Assembly (NCBI RefSeq): GCF_036322585.1
Contig: NZ_AP024600.1
Location: 310,001-374,000, forward strand
Reading direction: 5' to 3'
From: Luteolibacter sp. LG18
GTDB lineage: Bacteria; Verrucomicrobiota; Verrucomicrobiia; Verrucomicrobiales; Akkermansiaceae
Length of the DNA stretch: 64,000 nt
Positions 46,557-55,721 of this stretch are shown one piece after another. A program made the translations under genes and the position numbers. How positions within the stretch are numbered: position 1 is the first letter of the stretch; every line of letters begins with the position of its first letter. A model generated the notes under the pieces. It saw only the letters and a list, made by a program, of their open reading frames with translations, ran no database searches and had not been told where the DNA came from.

Positions 46557-47516
46557 TCAGAGTTTCGAGGTGTCCTTGGCAGGGAGGAACCGCAGCACGT
46601 CCAGACGGACGAACACGGTCACGTCCTCATCCCCGAGCACCTGCTGGAGGATCTTGCTGGAATCGGCGGCGGCCGGCTTGGCCTTGTCGCCACCGGCGGG
46701 GGCGGCGGTTTCGCCGCCGAGCGAGAAGCCCGCGAAGGGATCGGCCGAAGCCCCACCCGCGCCCGCGGCCTTCGCCGTTTCGAACTTCGCGTCACCCGGC
46801 ACCGGCCCGATGAGCTTGTCGTTCTCCACGCGCACGGTACGAATCACATAGTAGTAATCCGTGGACGAGGCGAGGGCGGCACCGAACTCGCGGAACGCCT
46901 TCTCGCCACCGCGGAAGGTCACTTCCAGCGACATCGGGCGGTAGATGGCCTCCTTGTCCGTGAAGACGCCGCCGCTTTCCTCGGCGAGGAGCGGGCGATG
47001 CACGTTCTTGAGCTCCTTCGGGCCCGCCTTGGCGAGGGCCAGAAAGACGTTGGTGAACGCGCCGAGCTCGTAGTCCAGGATTCCGGTCGCGCCTTCCTGC
47101 GCGAGCGAGCTCTTGTAGTTCTCGAAGCCGACGAAGAAGGATTCCGGCAGGGTCGCGTTGGCGGACGTGAAGGCCGCGCGGATCTTGTCGGAGGAGGCCT
47201 TCAGGTTGTTCGTGAACTCCTGCGGGGCGATGTTCTTCACCTCGGCCGGGCGGAACGCGCGGTAGGCGTCCTGCAGCTTGCCGATCTCGGACTTGTAATC
47301 TTCGATCGCCTTGCTCTTGGCCTGGGCGTTCGTCTTGGTCGGGTAGACATTCAGCTTCTCGGCCTTGGCGACGACATCGGAGTCGTCCTTGTAGGCGGTG
47401 AGGGCTTTTTCATAGTCGCCGGCGAAATGGGTGCCCAGAAACAACAGGGCGCCCGCTCCAACGACGGTGACGCCGCCGAGCACGGCGACGAAAGGGTTTT
47501 CCTTGATCCAACTCAT
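46557..47516 (-). CDS. Amuc_1100-type pilus-like protein
   Basis: The 319-residue protein matches Amuc_1100 of Akkermansia (317 residues) in length, N-terminal membrane helix (VLGGVTVVGAGALLFLG) and coiled region. It shares diagnostic phrases such as VHRPLL (Akkermansia KVYRPQLP), PMSLEVTFRGGEKA, YYYVIRTVRVENDKLIGP and a C-terminal EDVTVFVRLDVLRF strand. Overall it behaves like a PilO-like dimer of periplasmic ferredoxin-like folds. Amuc_1100 is known as an outer-envelope protein that signals through TLR2; whether this homologue does so is unknown. It starts 19 bp after the PilM-like gene. Confidence 0.88.
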   Translation of the reverse strand: MSWIKENPFVAVLGGVTVVGAGALLFLGTHFAGDYEKALTAYKDDSDVVAKAEKLNVYPTKTNAQAKSKAIEDYKSEIGKLQDAYRAFRPAEVKNIAPQEFTNNLKASSDKIRAAFTSANATLPESFFVGFENYKSSLAQEGATGILDYELGAFTNVFLALAKAGPKELKNVHRPLLAEESGGVFTDKEAIYRPMSLEVTFRGGEKAFREFGAALASSTDYYYVIRTVRVENDKLIGPVPGDAKFETAKAAGAGGASADPFAGFSLGGETAAPAGGDKAKPAAADSSKILQQVLGDEDVTVFVRLDVLRFLPAKDTSKL

Positions 47517-47535
47517 GGGAAACGTGTGAAGGGGT

Positions 47536-49404
47536 TTATTTGATGGACACCTCGCGGGACAGCGGGAGGTAGAGTTCGAAGGGCAGCGCCAGCTCGTCCT
47601 TCTCGGGGATCGCGGTCACCTTGAGAATCTGGTCGTCGCGGAGATCCACTTCCTTGCCAGCCGCGTCGACGGCCTTGAACTTGAAGTGGGCGGAGTTGTC
47701 GCGCAGGTGTTTGACTAGGGCGGACACGATGTTCTGCTCCTGGTCGTTCTTGCGCCAGAGGCCGCGGATGCGGATGGCATTGGCCTTCGGACCGGCGGGC
47801 GCGGCCACCGGAGTGGCGGCGCGGCCGCGAGTGGAACCGGCAGCCGGAGCCTCGACCTTGATGTCCACCAGCGAGGAGGTGCCGTAGGCGGCGCTGGCGA
47901 AATCAGCCTTCACCACTTCGGTGCCGAGACCGAGGTTCTTCGGCGCACCTTCCTTGTTCGGAGGCGGAAGCGGGTTGTAGCCTGCAAGCGGCACCAACTG
48001 GGTAACCCACACGGCATCGCTCGCGAGGGCACCGCGGAGTTCACCGATCGCGTCGTTCCAGAACGCTCGGTCGGCCTCGGCGTCGGTGTAGCCATCGGCG
48101 ATCTTGCGCAGGCCGGCTTCCTTCTTGAGAAGGCCTTCGATCTGGCGCTGGACCGGTTCGATCTCGCTCTTGGTGTCGCTCATCGTGCGGGCCTCGTCCT
48201 TGGCCTTCGTGGCGGCCATGTACTGGAACCCGGCGTAAGCCCCGGCACCGGCGATCACGATGGCCGCGGCGGCGATCAGGAACGGCTTGCGGCGCTCCGC
48301 CGCGCGCGATTGCTCAACGGCGGACGGCACGAGGTCGATGTTGATCTTGGCCTTGCCAACGCCACGGAGACCGAGACCGACCAGCTCGCCCATCAGGTGG
48401 GCTTCGCGCTGCAGGCGATCGGTATCGAGGCCCTTGGAAACGGCGACGGTCGCCAGCGGATTGAAGATCTCGACCGGCAGGTGAAGCTTCTCTTCGAAGA
48501 ACTCGCGGGTGTAAGGCAGGCTGGCACCACCACCGGCGAGATAGACGCGGCGCGGGGCATTGCCGCCGTGCTGGCTGCGGTAGTAGTTGGTGGTGCGGGC
48601 GATCTCGGCCGGCAGGCGGGTCAGCGCGTTGCGGATGGCCATGGCCAGCGCGGCCACGGATTCATCGAGTTGCTCGGTGTGACCGCCACCGAGGGCGACG
48701 AGACCATTGGAAACCTTCTGATTCTCCGCCTCGGCGAAGGAGACCCCGTATTCCTTGGCGATCGCCGAAGTGATCGCGACGCCGCCGATGGCGATGCTGC
48801 GAGTGAAGAAGCGGCCGCCCTCGATGTAGAGGAGGTTGCTGGTCTTGGCGCCGATGTCGATGACCAGCACCGGCTCGCCCAGATCGCCGTAGGAGGCGCG
48901 GAACGAGTTGTAGAGCGCCATCGGGGCGACATCGACCTCGGCGGTCGAAAGGCCGCTGTCGGTGACGGTGCGATTGATCTCGTCGAGCGCGTCGCCCTTG
49001 ATGGCGACGATGACCACTTCCTTCTCACCGGCGCTCTCGAGGAGTTCGTAGTCCCACACGACCTCGTTGATCGGGAAGGGAACGTGCTGCTGGGCCTCGA
49101 AGGTGACAAGCTGCTCGATGTTGTCCTCCTGGAGCGGGGGCAGCTTGACGAAGCGGGTGAAGACGGACTGGCCGGAGATGGCGTAGCGCACCTTGCTCTT
49201 GCCGAGCTTCAGGCGCTGGACGAGCGAGGCGATCGCGGTGCGGGTCTGGGAGGCACGGATGGCCTCGTTGCCTGGATCCGCGAGGACGGATTCGGAATCG
49301 AAATTCTTGAGGATGAGTCCGCCGTTCTTCGAAGGTTCGAAGATCGCGGCGCTGATCCTCTGGGAGCCGATGTTGAGGGCGACGGTGGTCTGGTTGTCAG
49401 CCAT
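47536..49404 (-). CDS. Amuc_1101-type PilM-PilN fusion protein
   Basis: At 622 residues this is far longer than normal PilM (about 350). Residues 1-345 are an actin-like PilM domain: TTVALNIGSQRISAAIFE, YAISGQSVFTRFVKLPPL, VLVIDIGAKTSNLLYIEGG and RVYLAGGGASLPYTREFFEE. A membrane helix follows at about 368-392 (FLIAAAAIVIAGAGAYAGFQYM). The periplasmic remainder has a PilN-like coiled segment and an alpha-beta domain (IRIRGLWRKNDQEQNIVSAL). It thus joins the cytoplasmic ring protein with its inner-membrane partner in one chain. It lies 67 bp downstream of the Amuc_1102-like gene. Confidence 0.9.
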   Translation of the reverse strand: MADNQTTVALNIGSQRISAAIFEPSKNGGLILKNFDSESVLADPGNEAIRASQTRTAIASLVQRLKLGKSKVRYAISGQSVFTRFVKLPPLQEDNIEQLVTFEAQQHVPFPINEVVWDYELLESAGEKEVVIVAIKGDALDEINRTVTDSGLSTAEVDVAPMALYNSFRASYGDLGEPVLVIDIGAKTSNLLYIEGGRFFTRSIAIGGVAITSAIAKEYGVSFAEAENQKVSNGLVALGGGHTEQLDESVAALAMAIRNALTRLPAEIARTTNYYRSQHGGNAPRRVYLAGGGASLPYTREFFEEKLHLPVEIFNPLATVAVSKGLDTDRLQREAHLMGELVGLGLRGVGKAKINIDLVPSAVEQSRAAERRKPFLIAAAAIVIAGAGAYAGFQYMAATKAKDEARTMSDTKSEIEPVQRQIEGLLKKEAGLRKIADGYTDAEADRAFWNDAIGELRGALASDAVWVTQLVPLAGYNPLPPPNKEGAPKNLGLGTEVVKADFASAAYGTSSLVDIKVEAPAAGSTRGRAATPVAAPAGPKANAIRIRGLWRKNDQEQNIVSALVKHLRDNSAHFKFKAVDAAGKEVDLRDDQILKVTAIPEKDELALPFELYLPLSREVSIK

Positions 49405-49471
49405 GATAAAAAACGATGAGTAGGTGGGGCCGGGAGATCCGGCCGGTTGAAGAAGGGTCAGGAAAAAGCGA

Positions 49472-50083
49472 TCAGCGCTTCTCCTCGATCTCCGCGTAAC
49501 GGTCCCACCAGAGCATCTTGAACGGGGTCTCGTTCTTGTTGAGCAGCGGGAACTTGCTGCTCTGGTCGGAGAGGCTCGGCGCGGTCCACCAGCCCGGATT
49601 CATCTTGGAAGTGGCTTCACCCACCTTCACACCGTTGACCAGCACTTCCATGCCCACCACTTCGACGTCCTGCTTGCCGGCACGGTCGTGGCCGGTGAGA
49701 CGCTTCAGCATCGTCGGGGACAGATACACGGAGGTGTAGATCGCCTCGTCGAGCGGCACGTTGATGTGGGTGATATCCTTGCTCAGCTTGACCATGCCTT
49801 TGCCGTCCGGATTCTTCACCGCCACGTACCACTTCACGGTCACCTGGTCGACGAAGCCGACCTTCTTCGCTTCACCGGCACCGGCGAAGGTCATTTCCGC
49901 TTCGGCTTCGAGCCAATCCTTCGGCTTGAAGGCCTTTTCCTTGCCCGAGTTCACCTGCGGGGAAGGCAGCGCGTCGAACGTGATCTTGCCGACCGTCGCC
50001 TTCACCTGGGCGGAGGCGGAGGAAATCGCCGCGCCAACAAGGGCGAGGCCTACAAAGAGGGTTTTACCGAGCGATGTGCGCAT
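49472..50083 (-). CDS. Amuc_1102-type pilus-like protein
   Basis: The 203-residue secreted protein starts with a clean signal peptide (TLFVGLALVGAAISSASAQ). The mature part is a beta-sandwich-like domain with the phrases KDWLEAEAEMTF, VTVKWYVAVKNPDGKGMV and NKNETPFKMLWWDRYAEIE. Size and position as first gene of the operon match Amuc_1102. Its role is not established beyond membership of the pilus-like set. The promoter should lie in the 158 bp between this gene and the divergent aroD. Confidence 0.85.
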   Translation of the reverse strand: MRTSLGKTLFVGLALVGAAISSASAQVKATVGKITFDALPSPQVNSGKEKAFKPKDWLEAEAEMTFAGAGEAKKVGFVDQVTVKWYVAVKNPDGKGMVKLSKDITHINVPLDEAIYTSVYLSPTMLKRLTGHDRAGKQDVEVVGMEVLVNGVKVGEATSKMNPGWWTAPSLSDQSSKFPLLNKNETPFKMLWWDRYAEIEEKR

Positions 50084-50241
50084 GTGTTTCAGGTTTCTCC
50101 AAAAACTAGGGAATGCGTTTTCGGGTTGGCCAGATAAAACCTCATTCAGACGGCAAATAATCGGCCCTCGTATTTACACGGAATGGGCTTCCAGCGCCCT
50201 CGACGATTGACGTTGGAGCGCCGCCGGTGCATCGCTCGGCC

Positions 50242-50952
50242 ATGATTTCCAACAGCCTCCGCCTCGAAACCGGGACCCCGCTGACTGTCGGCAGCTTCGG
50301 CGACGCCTCCGCGCTGCGGGAAAGCACCCCGGCCTCGGTGCTCGCGGCCTGCGACGTGGCGGAGATCCGGCTCGACCTGCTGGCCGCGGGAGGACTGCAA
50401 CCCGATCGGCAACTTTGGGAGCACCTGAATGGCGTGCCACTTCTGTTCACCGCGCGCCGCCGCGAGGAGGGGGGGGCCATGGACAGCCCCCCCGCCCTGC
50501 GCCGATCCTGGCTGGAAGCCGCCCTATCAGATGCCGCCGCCATCGACATCGAGGTCGCCAGCCTCGCTGAACTCGCTGATTTTCTGGAAATCCTGAAGGA
50601 CCGGCAGATCCCGCTGGTGGCTTCCTATCACGATTTCGAAGGCACCCCGACCACGCCGGACCTCACCGACCGGCTGGAGACCGCGCGCGCCGCCGGAGCC
50701 GCCGTGTTCAAGGCCGCCGCCCGGGTCCAGGGCCCGGCGGACATCACCGCCCTCGCCACCTTCCAACAGGCCGACCACGGCCTGCCGAAGGCACTGATGG
50801 GCATGGGCCCGCTGGCCCCGGTGTCCCGCCTGCTCTGCGCCCAGCTCGGCTCGGTGCTGAACTACGGCTACCTCGGCACCACCCCCACCGCCCCCGGCCA
50901 ATGGAGCGCGGCGCGGCTGAAGGATGGTATCCAATCGCTGGCCTCGATCTAA
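50242..50952 (+). CDS. aroD: Type I 3-dehydroquinate dehydratase
   Basis: This shikimate-pathway enzyme dehydrates 3-dehydroquinate through a Schiff base. The class I active site is visible: E41 and R43 in AEIRLDLL, H130 in VASYHDFEGTP, and the Schiff-base lysine K157 in AVFKAAARVQG. The C-terminal blocks ALMGMGPLAPVSRL and GSVLNYGYLG support it. It has 236 residues from the ATG at 50242; an upstream ATG at 50227 is less likely. The coding strand has a run of eight G at 50469-50476 and of seven C at 50487-50493. It converges with the helicase gene, overlapping by four bases. Confidence 0.92.
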   Translation: MISNSLRLETGTPLTVGSFGDASALRESTPASVLAACDVAEIRLDLLAAGGLQPDRQLWEHLNGVPLLFTARRREEGGAMDSPPALRRSWLEAALSDAAAIDIEVASLAELADFLEILKDRQIPLVASYHDFEGTPTTPDLTDRLETARAAGAAVFKAAARVQGPADITALATFQQADHGLPKALMGMGPLAPVSRLLCAQLGSVLNYGYLGTTPTAPGQWSAARLKDGIQSLASI

Positions 50953-52940
50953 CCCACCACCTCCACCGGAGCGTCCGGCAGGGCGTTGAGGAACATCTTA
51001 CCGTAGCGCTTGGTCAGGATGCGGTTGTCGAGGATGCAGACCAAGCCGCTGTCCCGCGCGGTGCGGATCAGGCGGCCGACGCCCTGGCGGAGCTTCAGGA
51101 TCGCCTCGGGCACCGAGTAGTCCATGAACGGATTGCCACCCGCGGCCTCGATCGCCTCCAGCCGCGAGGCCGTGAGCGGGTGATCCGGCACGGCGAAGGG
51201 CAGGCGGGTGACCACGACGTTGGAGAGCGATTCCCCCGGCACGTCCACCCCGGTCCAGAAGCTATCGGTGCCAAACAGAACGCTGTGCACGTCGTTCCGG
51301 AATTCCTCGATCATCCGGTGGCGCGGCAGCCCCTCGCCCTGGATGAGCAAGCGCCAGCCTTTCCGGCGGAAGAACGTCTCCAGCTTCGCCGCAGCGTCCC
51401 GCATCGTGCGGTAGCTGGTGAAGAGCACGAACGCCCGTCCCTCGCTGGCCTCCACCGCGTCGCGGATACCATCGGCGAGCGCCTGATCGTAACGCGGCGT
51501 GCCGGGATCCGGGATCGACTTGTAGATCTTCACCCGCATCTGGCGTTGGAAATCGAACGGGCTGCCGATGCTGAGCGCGCGGGCGTTTTCGGCCCCCACC
51601 CGGCCGCGGAACCAGCCGAGCTGGGGATCGCCGACCCCGAGGGTGGCGCTGGCCAGGACCGCGGTTTTCCCTTTCTCGAACAACAGCGGGCGCAACTTGT
51701 CCGCGACGTTCACCGGCGCGGCATGGAGGGAGTATTGGGTCTCGTCGCGACCGCTGCGCTCCACCCAGTAGACGCTGTCCTCGTTCGCCTGATCGAGGAA
51801 CACGGACACCGCGCCGTGGGCTTCGCGGAGGCGGCGGGAAGCGTCCTGAAGCTCGGAGCGGGTGGATTCGTTCTCCACGTCCGCGGCGAGGGCGTCGATT
51901 TCCTGCCAGAGATTCCGCAGCGGTTCGGCGAGGGAGTTCGGCACCAACTCGGGCTGGCGGACGCGGAACTCCTTCGAGAAATCCCCGAAGCGGGCGGAGT
52001 CGCCGAGGTGATGGAAAAAGTGATCGGCCGCCTCAATGGCCGCCTCGACCGCCGTAAGGGCGGAGGCCTTCCGGAACGTGCGCAGCAGCCCCTTCCGCGT
52101 CCGCGGGTGGTGGAGCCGCTGGAGATCGAAGCGCAGGCCGGACTGAGACAACCGCAGGCCGAGCTGGACCGCCGCCACCTGCTCGATGGTGTGGGCCTCG
52201 TCGAGCACCGCGAAGTCGTTGGGAAACAGGAAGCCAGGCACCTTGTCCTCGATTTCCTCGCCGCTGTTCAGCAGTGCGAAGAACAGGGTGTGGTTCACCA
52301 CCACCAGCTTCGCATCCGCGGCGGCCTTGCGCGCCTCCTGGAAGAAGCAATCGCCGCGCGGACCGCAGAAACGGGCCGTGCACAGGTGCGCCTCGCTGCA
52401 CACTTGGAGCCAGACCTTCATGGTCGGTTGGAAATCGAGGCCGCTGAGCGTGCCATCGCGGGTGGACTCCGCCCACTGGTGGATGCGGTCCAGTTCGTCG
52501 CTCTCGGTGCTGGTGAAAAGGTCGGCCGCCTGCTCGCGGGCGCGCTTCAGGCGCAGCGGGCAGAGGTAGTTCTGGCGGCCCTTGAGAAGCACGGCGGGCA
52601 ATTCCTCCCCCAACAGCTTGCGGACGATCGGGATGTCCTTCCGGACCAACTGCTCCTGAAGGTTGATGGTGTGGGTGGAAATGACCGCCTTGCGGCCGGT
52701 CTCCAGGGCGAACTTCGCGGCAGGCACCAGGTAGGCGAGGGATTTCCCGACGCCGGTGCCGGCCTCCGCCACCAGCGGCTCCGCCTTGAGCAGTGCCTCC
52801 GCCACCGCCACGGCCAGTTCCTGCTGCTGGGGCCGGAACTCGAAGTCACGGGACTTCGCCAGCGTGCCCTTGTTGGAGAACGCATCACGCACCAGTTCGG
52901 CGAATCCAGGCATCGGCTGGCCCTCGGTGATGGCGATCAT
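50949..52940 (-). CDS. DinG/XPD-family ATP-dependent DNA helicase
   Basis: About 663 residues, a superfamily 2 helicase of the Rad3/XPD type. Motif I is AEAGTGVGKSLAYLVPA, motif II is the DEAH box AVLDEAHTIEQV, and motif VI is EAILKLRQGVGRLIRTA. Four cysteines between motifs I and II (NYLCPLRL, then VCSEAHLC and FCGPRGDC) fit an iron-sulfur cluster. Such proteins unwind forked DNA, R-loops or G-quadruplexes during repair. The ATG at 52940 (MIAITEGQPMPGF) matches the family N terminus; open sequence 83 codons further upstream is not family-like. It is divergent from the LptF/G gene. Confidence 0.92.
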   Translation of the reverse strand: MIAITEGQPMPGFAELVRDAFSNKGTLAKSRDFEFRPQQQELAVAVAEALLKAEPLVAEAGTGVGKSLAYLVPAAKFALETGRKAVISTHTINLQEQLVRKDIPIVRKLLGEELPAVLLKGRQNYLCPLRLKRAREQAADLFTSTESDELDRIHQWAESTRDGTLSGLDFQPTMKVWLQVCSEAHLCTARFCGPRGDCFFQEARKAAADAKLVVVNHTLFFALLNSGEEIEDKVPGFLFPNDFAVLDEAHTIEQVAAVQLGLRLSQSGLRFDLQRLHHPRTRKGLLRTFRKASALTAVEAAIEAADHFFHHLGDSARFGDFSKEFRVRQPELVPNSLAEPLRNLWQEIDALAADVENESTRSELQDASRRLREAHGAVSVFLDQANEDSVYWVERSGRDETQYSLHAAPVNVADKLRPLLFEKGKTAVLASATLGVGDPQLGWFRGRVGAENARALSIGSPFDFQRQMRVKIYKSIPDPGTPRYDQALADGIRDAVEASEGRAFVLFTSYRTMRDAAAKLETFFRRKGWRLLIQGEGLPRHRMIEEFRNDVHSVLFGTDSFWTGVDVPGESLSNVVVTRLPFAVPDHPLTASRLEAIEAAGGNPFMDYSVPEAILKLRQGVGRLIRTARDSGLVCILDNRILTKRYGKMFLNALPDAPVEVVG

Positions 52941-53124
52941 GTGGCGCCCATCGCACCCGCCAAAGCGCCGCCTGCCAAGCCACAAACGCACCGCGCCCAC
53001 GATCCGTTGTGAAAGTCCTGTGAATGAAGCCGCCTCCGCCCCGTCCAACCGCCGCGCCGGGAAAGCCGACAACACGCTCGACACCCGCCCCGGCCCCGCC
53101 CCAATCTCCCGCCCACCGAGCACC

Positions 53125-54513
53125 ATGCCTGTTTCCCGTGACACCCTGCGGCGCCTATTGGTGCCCCTGCTGCTCGCCCTGCTGGGCATCGGCCTTTTCA
53201 GTTGGCTGGTGCCGGCGGAAAGGCTCGCCGTGGCCGACCAGCTCGCGGGCTTCCCGGATTCCGACCAGACCGCGCACGCCGCCCGGCCCTACATCCTCAG
53301 CGCGCTGTGCTTCCTCCCGGCCGCCTGCGGCCTGCTCTACGCGTTCGCGGGCACGCTGGCCCGCTACATGACCCGCCAGTTCGCGGGCATCTTCGCGATC
53401 TGTTTCCTCTCGCTGCTCACCATCTGGCTGCTCCAGGACCTGCAGAACAATCTCAGTGACTTCCGTGGCGGCAAGCACCTCCTCCACACGCTCGGGGTCT
53501 TCTACGGCACCCGCCTGCCCTTCATCATCCGCGAGCTGCTGCCCTACGCCCTGCTGCTTTCGCTGCTCTTCTGCCTCGGCAAGCTCTCGAAGAGCCGCGA
53601 GATCGTGGCGATGATCCAGACCGGGCGCAGCCTGCCGCGGATCGTCGGCCCGCTGATCCTATCCGGCCTGGTGGCCACAGCGCTGTGCATGGCCCTGAAC
53701 TACCACTGGGCCCCGATCGCGGAAGGCACCGGCGACGAAATCCTCGAAACCGCCAAGGCCGCGGCGATCAAGGGCGGTGCCGGCGTCGAGATCAAGGCCA
53801 GCAACGTGCTCTACCGGAATCCGGGCAAGCACCGGCTGTGGATGGTCGGCACCTTCCCGAAGAACTACGAGAAGGGCGAGCCGCTGCTGAACGTCGAGGT
53901 CACCACCACCCGCGACGACAAGACCCTGGAAACCCGCCTCGCCGCCTCGAAGGCGATCTGGAACCCGGCCGACCGCTCCTGGACCTTTGAGAACGCCATC
54001 ACCGGCGAGTTCACCCCGGGTCTCTATCCGATGTTCAACTCCGAGCCGGAAACGGTGGTGAAGCAGGGATGGAGCGAAACACCCTGGCAGCTCATCAAGC
54101 CGGGCCTGTCCCCGCCGTTCCTCGGCATCCCGGACCTCAACAGTTGGCTGAAGGCAAACAGCGGCAACGAGGTGACCCTGAACCCCGCCCCTTACCTGAC
54201 GCAGTGGCACTATCGCTGGGCCCAACCCGTGATCTGCCTGGTCACGGTGCTGCTGGCCGCCCCGCTGGGCATCCATTTCTCTCGCCGCGGCTCCACCGGC
54301 GGGGTAGCGATGGCGGTCGCGCTGTCCGGCGCGCTGCTGTTCTTCACCACCATGAGCCTGAGCTTCGGCGAGGCCTCGATCATTTCCCCGGCCGCGGCCG
54401 CCTGGCTGCCGAACGCCGCCTTCGCGCTGCTCGGCATGTATCTGTTCCACCGCCGCATGACGGGCCGTCCGATCTACCAGTCCATCCTGAAGCTGTTCCC
54501 CGGCGGCAATTGA
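53125..54513 (+). CDS. LptF/LptG-family permease
   Basis: The 462-residue inner-membrane protein belongs to the permease pair that extracts lipopolysaccharide for transport to the outer membrane. LptF/G features are clear: DLQNNLSDFRGG, GTRLPFIIRELLPYALLLS, a beta-jellyroll periplasmic part (about 200-350) and closing helices (VICLVTVLLAAPLGIHFSRR). Two extra N-terminal hydrophobic segments (residues 10-27 and 56-75) precede the usual first helix. Only one permease is here, so a partner must lie elsewhere. Starting at the ATG at 53125 avoids a long out-of-family leader. Confidence 0.87.
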   Translation: MPVSRDTLRRLLVPLLLALLGIGLFSWLVPAERLAVADQLAGFPDSDQTAHAARPYILSALCFLPAACGLLYAFAGTLARYMTRQFAGIFAICFLSLLTIWLLQDLQNNLSDFRGGKHLLHTLGVFYGTRLPFIIRELLPYALLLSLLFCLGKLSKSREIVAMIQTGRSLPRIVGPLILSGLVATALCMALNYHWAPIAEGTGDEILETAKAAAIKGGAGVEIKASNVLYRNPGKHRLWMVGTFPKNYEKGEPLLNVEVTTTRDDKTLETRLAASKAIWNPADRSWTFENAITGEFTPGLYPMFNSEPETVVKQGWSETPWQLIKPGLSPPFLGIPDLNSWLKANSGNEVTLNPAPYLTQWHYRWAQPVICLVTVLLAAPLGIHFSRRGSTGGVAMAVALSGALLFFTTMSLSFGEASIISPAAAAWLPNAAFALLGMYLFHRRMTGRPIYQSILKLFPGGN

Positions 54514-54568
54514 GCCGGCGGTTGCATTTCGGAATTCACTCCGCGGCTCCCAGCGTTTTTCCTGTCCC

Positions 54569-55264
54569 ATGGCCCTCGCCGAATCCTGGCATCTCCGTTC
54601 CCGCTCCCGCGAATGCGCCGCGAGCGGCCAACCGTTCACCGACGGCGAGCCGATCGTGACCGCCCTGTTCCCCGATCCCGAGTCCAGCGGCTACGTCCGC
54701 AAGGACTTCAACGTGGATGCCTGGAAAACCCGCGGCGAGGACGACGAGAAGCCGTTCTCCTTCTGGAAGGCCGTCTACCACGCCCCGGTCTCCGAGGATA
54801 AAACCCCGGTGATGCACAAGGAGAACCCGGAGGAACTCCTGCGTCGTCTGGTGGACGAGGACGAGGACCACACCGAGAACGTCCGCTACATTCTGGCAGT
54901 GATGCTGGAGCGCCAGAAGCTGCTCCGCGAGACCGACACCCAGCGCCTGCCCACCGGCATCCTGCGGGTGTACGAGCACCGCAAGAACGGCGACGTCTAC
55001 ATCATCAAGGACCCGAACATCCCGCTGTCGCAGGTGGATCAGGTTCAGGAGGAAATCATCCTGCTGCTGGAAAACGGCGGACGCGTTCCCACACCGGAAG
55101 CCGAGATGGCTGCCACGGAGGAATCCACCACGGAACCAACCGGAGAAGCACCCGCTCCAGAGGCAGAGGCAGAGGAAACTCCCGCCGAAGCCGCGCCGGA
55201 AGATGGCGAAACGGTTTCCGACGACACCCCGGACGACGAGGACACCGGCGACGAAGAGGAGTGA
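54569..55264 (+). CDS. Conserved hypothetical protein with acidic C-terminal tail
   Basis: The 231-residue cytoplasmic protein begins WHLRSRSRECAASGQPFTDG and continues with ALFPDPESSGYVRKDFN and KPFSFWKAVYH. A helical middle follows (NPEELLRRLVDEDEDHTENV, then VMLERQKLLRE). From about residue 175 the tail is almost entirely Glu, Ala, Pro, Asp and Thr. I do not recognise a function. It follows the LptF/G gene by 55 bp on the same strand and may be cotranscribed. Confidence 0.75.
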   Translation: MALAESWHLRSRSRECAASGQPFTDGEPIVTALFPDPESSGYVRKDFNVDAWKTRGEDDEKPFSFWKAVYHAPVSEDKTPVMHKENPEELLRRLVDEDEDHTENVRYILAVMLERQKLLRETDTQRLPTGILRVYEHRKNGDVYIIKDPNIPLSQVDQVQEEIILLLENGGRVPTPEAEMAATEESTTEPTGEAPAPEAEAEETPAEAAPEDGETVSDDTPDDEDTGDEEE

Positions 55265-55294
55265 GCCCCGAGTTCTGAGGCTCTGAACCGAAAC

Positions 55295-55318
55295 GTAGCC
55301 GCGCTCGGGAGAGCGCGG
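55295..55318 (+). repeat. REP-like palindromic element, copy 2
   Basis: GTAG is followed by a perfect 7-bp stem (CCGCGCT/AGCGCGG) around the loop CGGGAG. Spacing and loop are identical to copies 1 and 3. It faces copy 3 in inverted orientation 427 bp away. Confidence 0.8.
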
Positions 55319-55376
55319 GCTGGAGGGAAACTCCCATCCCCATGCAAGCCCAGTCCCCGGTTCGCATCCGACCTCT

Positions 55377-55423
55377 CTGAGCCCGGAGGGCGACGTATCC
55401 TAGCCGGTGGCGCAAGCCACCGG
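55377..55423 (+). repeat. 47-bp inverted repeat, left arm
   Basis: It is identical, as reverse complement, to 55616-55662. Its inner end is itself a hairpin, CCGGTGGC-GCAA-GCCACCGG, an 8-bp stem closed by a GCAA tetraloop. Confidence 0.9.
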
Positions 55424-55615
55424 TATCAGACGGCCATGAATTCCAAGCCCCGGGCAGGGGCGACGCAAACGACGGCCGGACGACGATCCCGATCGATATC
55501 CGCGCCCAACGTTCGAAGAGTTCCAAATCCATCCAAACCGTTGGAATGACTGATCGACCGAGAGAGCGCAAGCTGCGTCGTCCCTGGCGGGACTTGGATG
55601 CGCTCCGCGCTCGGT

Positions 55616-55662
55616 CCGGTGGCTTGCGCCACCGGCTAGGATACGTCGCCCTCCGGGCTCAG
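55616..55662 (-). repeat. 47-bp inverted repeat, right arm
   Basis: Perfect reverse complement of 55377-55423, separated from it by 192 bp. Complete identity over 47 bp in a non-coding region implies recent duplication, gene conversion or selection on structure. Confidence 0.9.
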
Positions 55663-55721
55663 AAACGCGGCAAGTGAACTGAAGAACCGGACATCCAACG
55701 ATGATGGGAAATCCACCCCAC

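Noticed and set aside
53126..54513. LptF/G gene starting far upstream at 52756
   Set aside because: The added 120 or so residues are Ala/Ser/Pro/Arg-rich, lie antisense to the helicase N terminus and are not part of the family.
55424..55615. A transposase or small gene inside the inverted-repeat element
   Set aside because: Open frames in the core are short, overlap the repeat arms and show no transposase motif.
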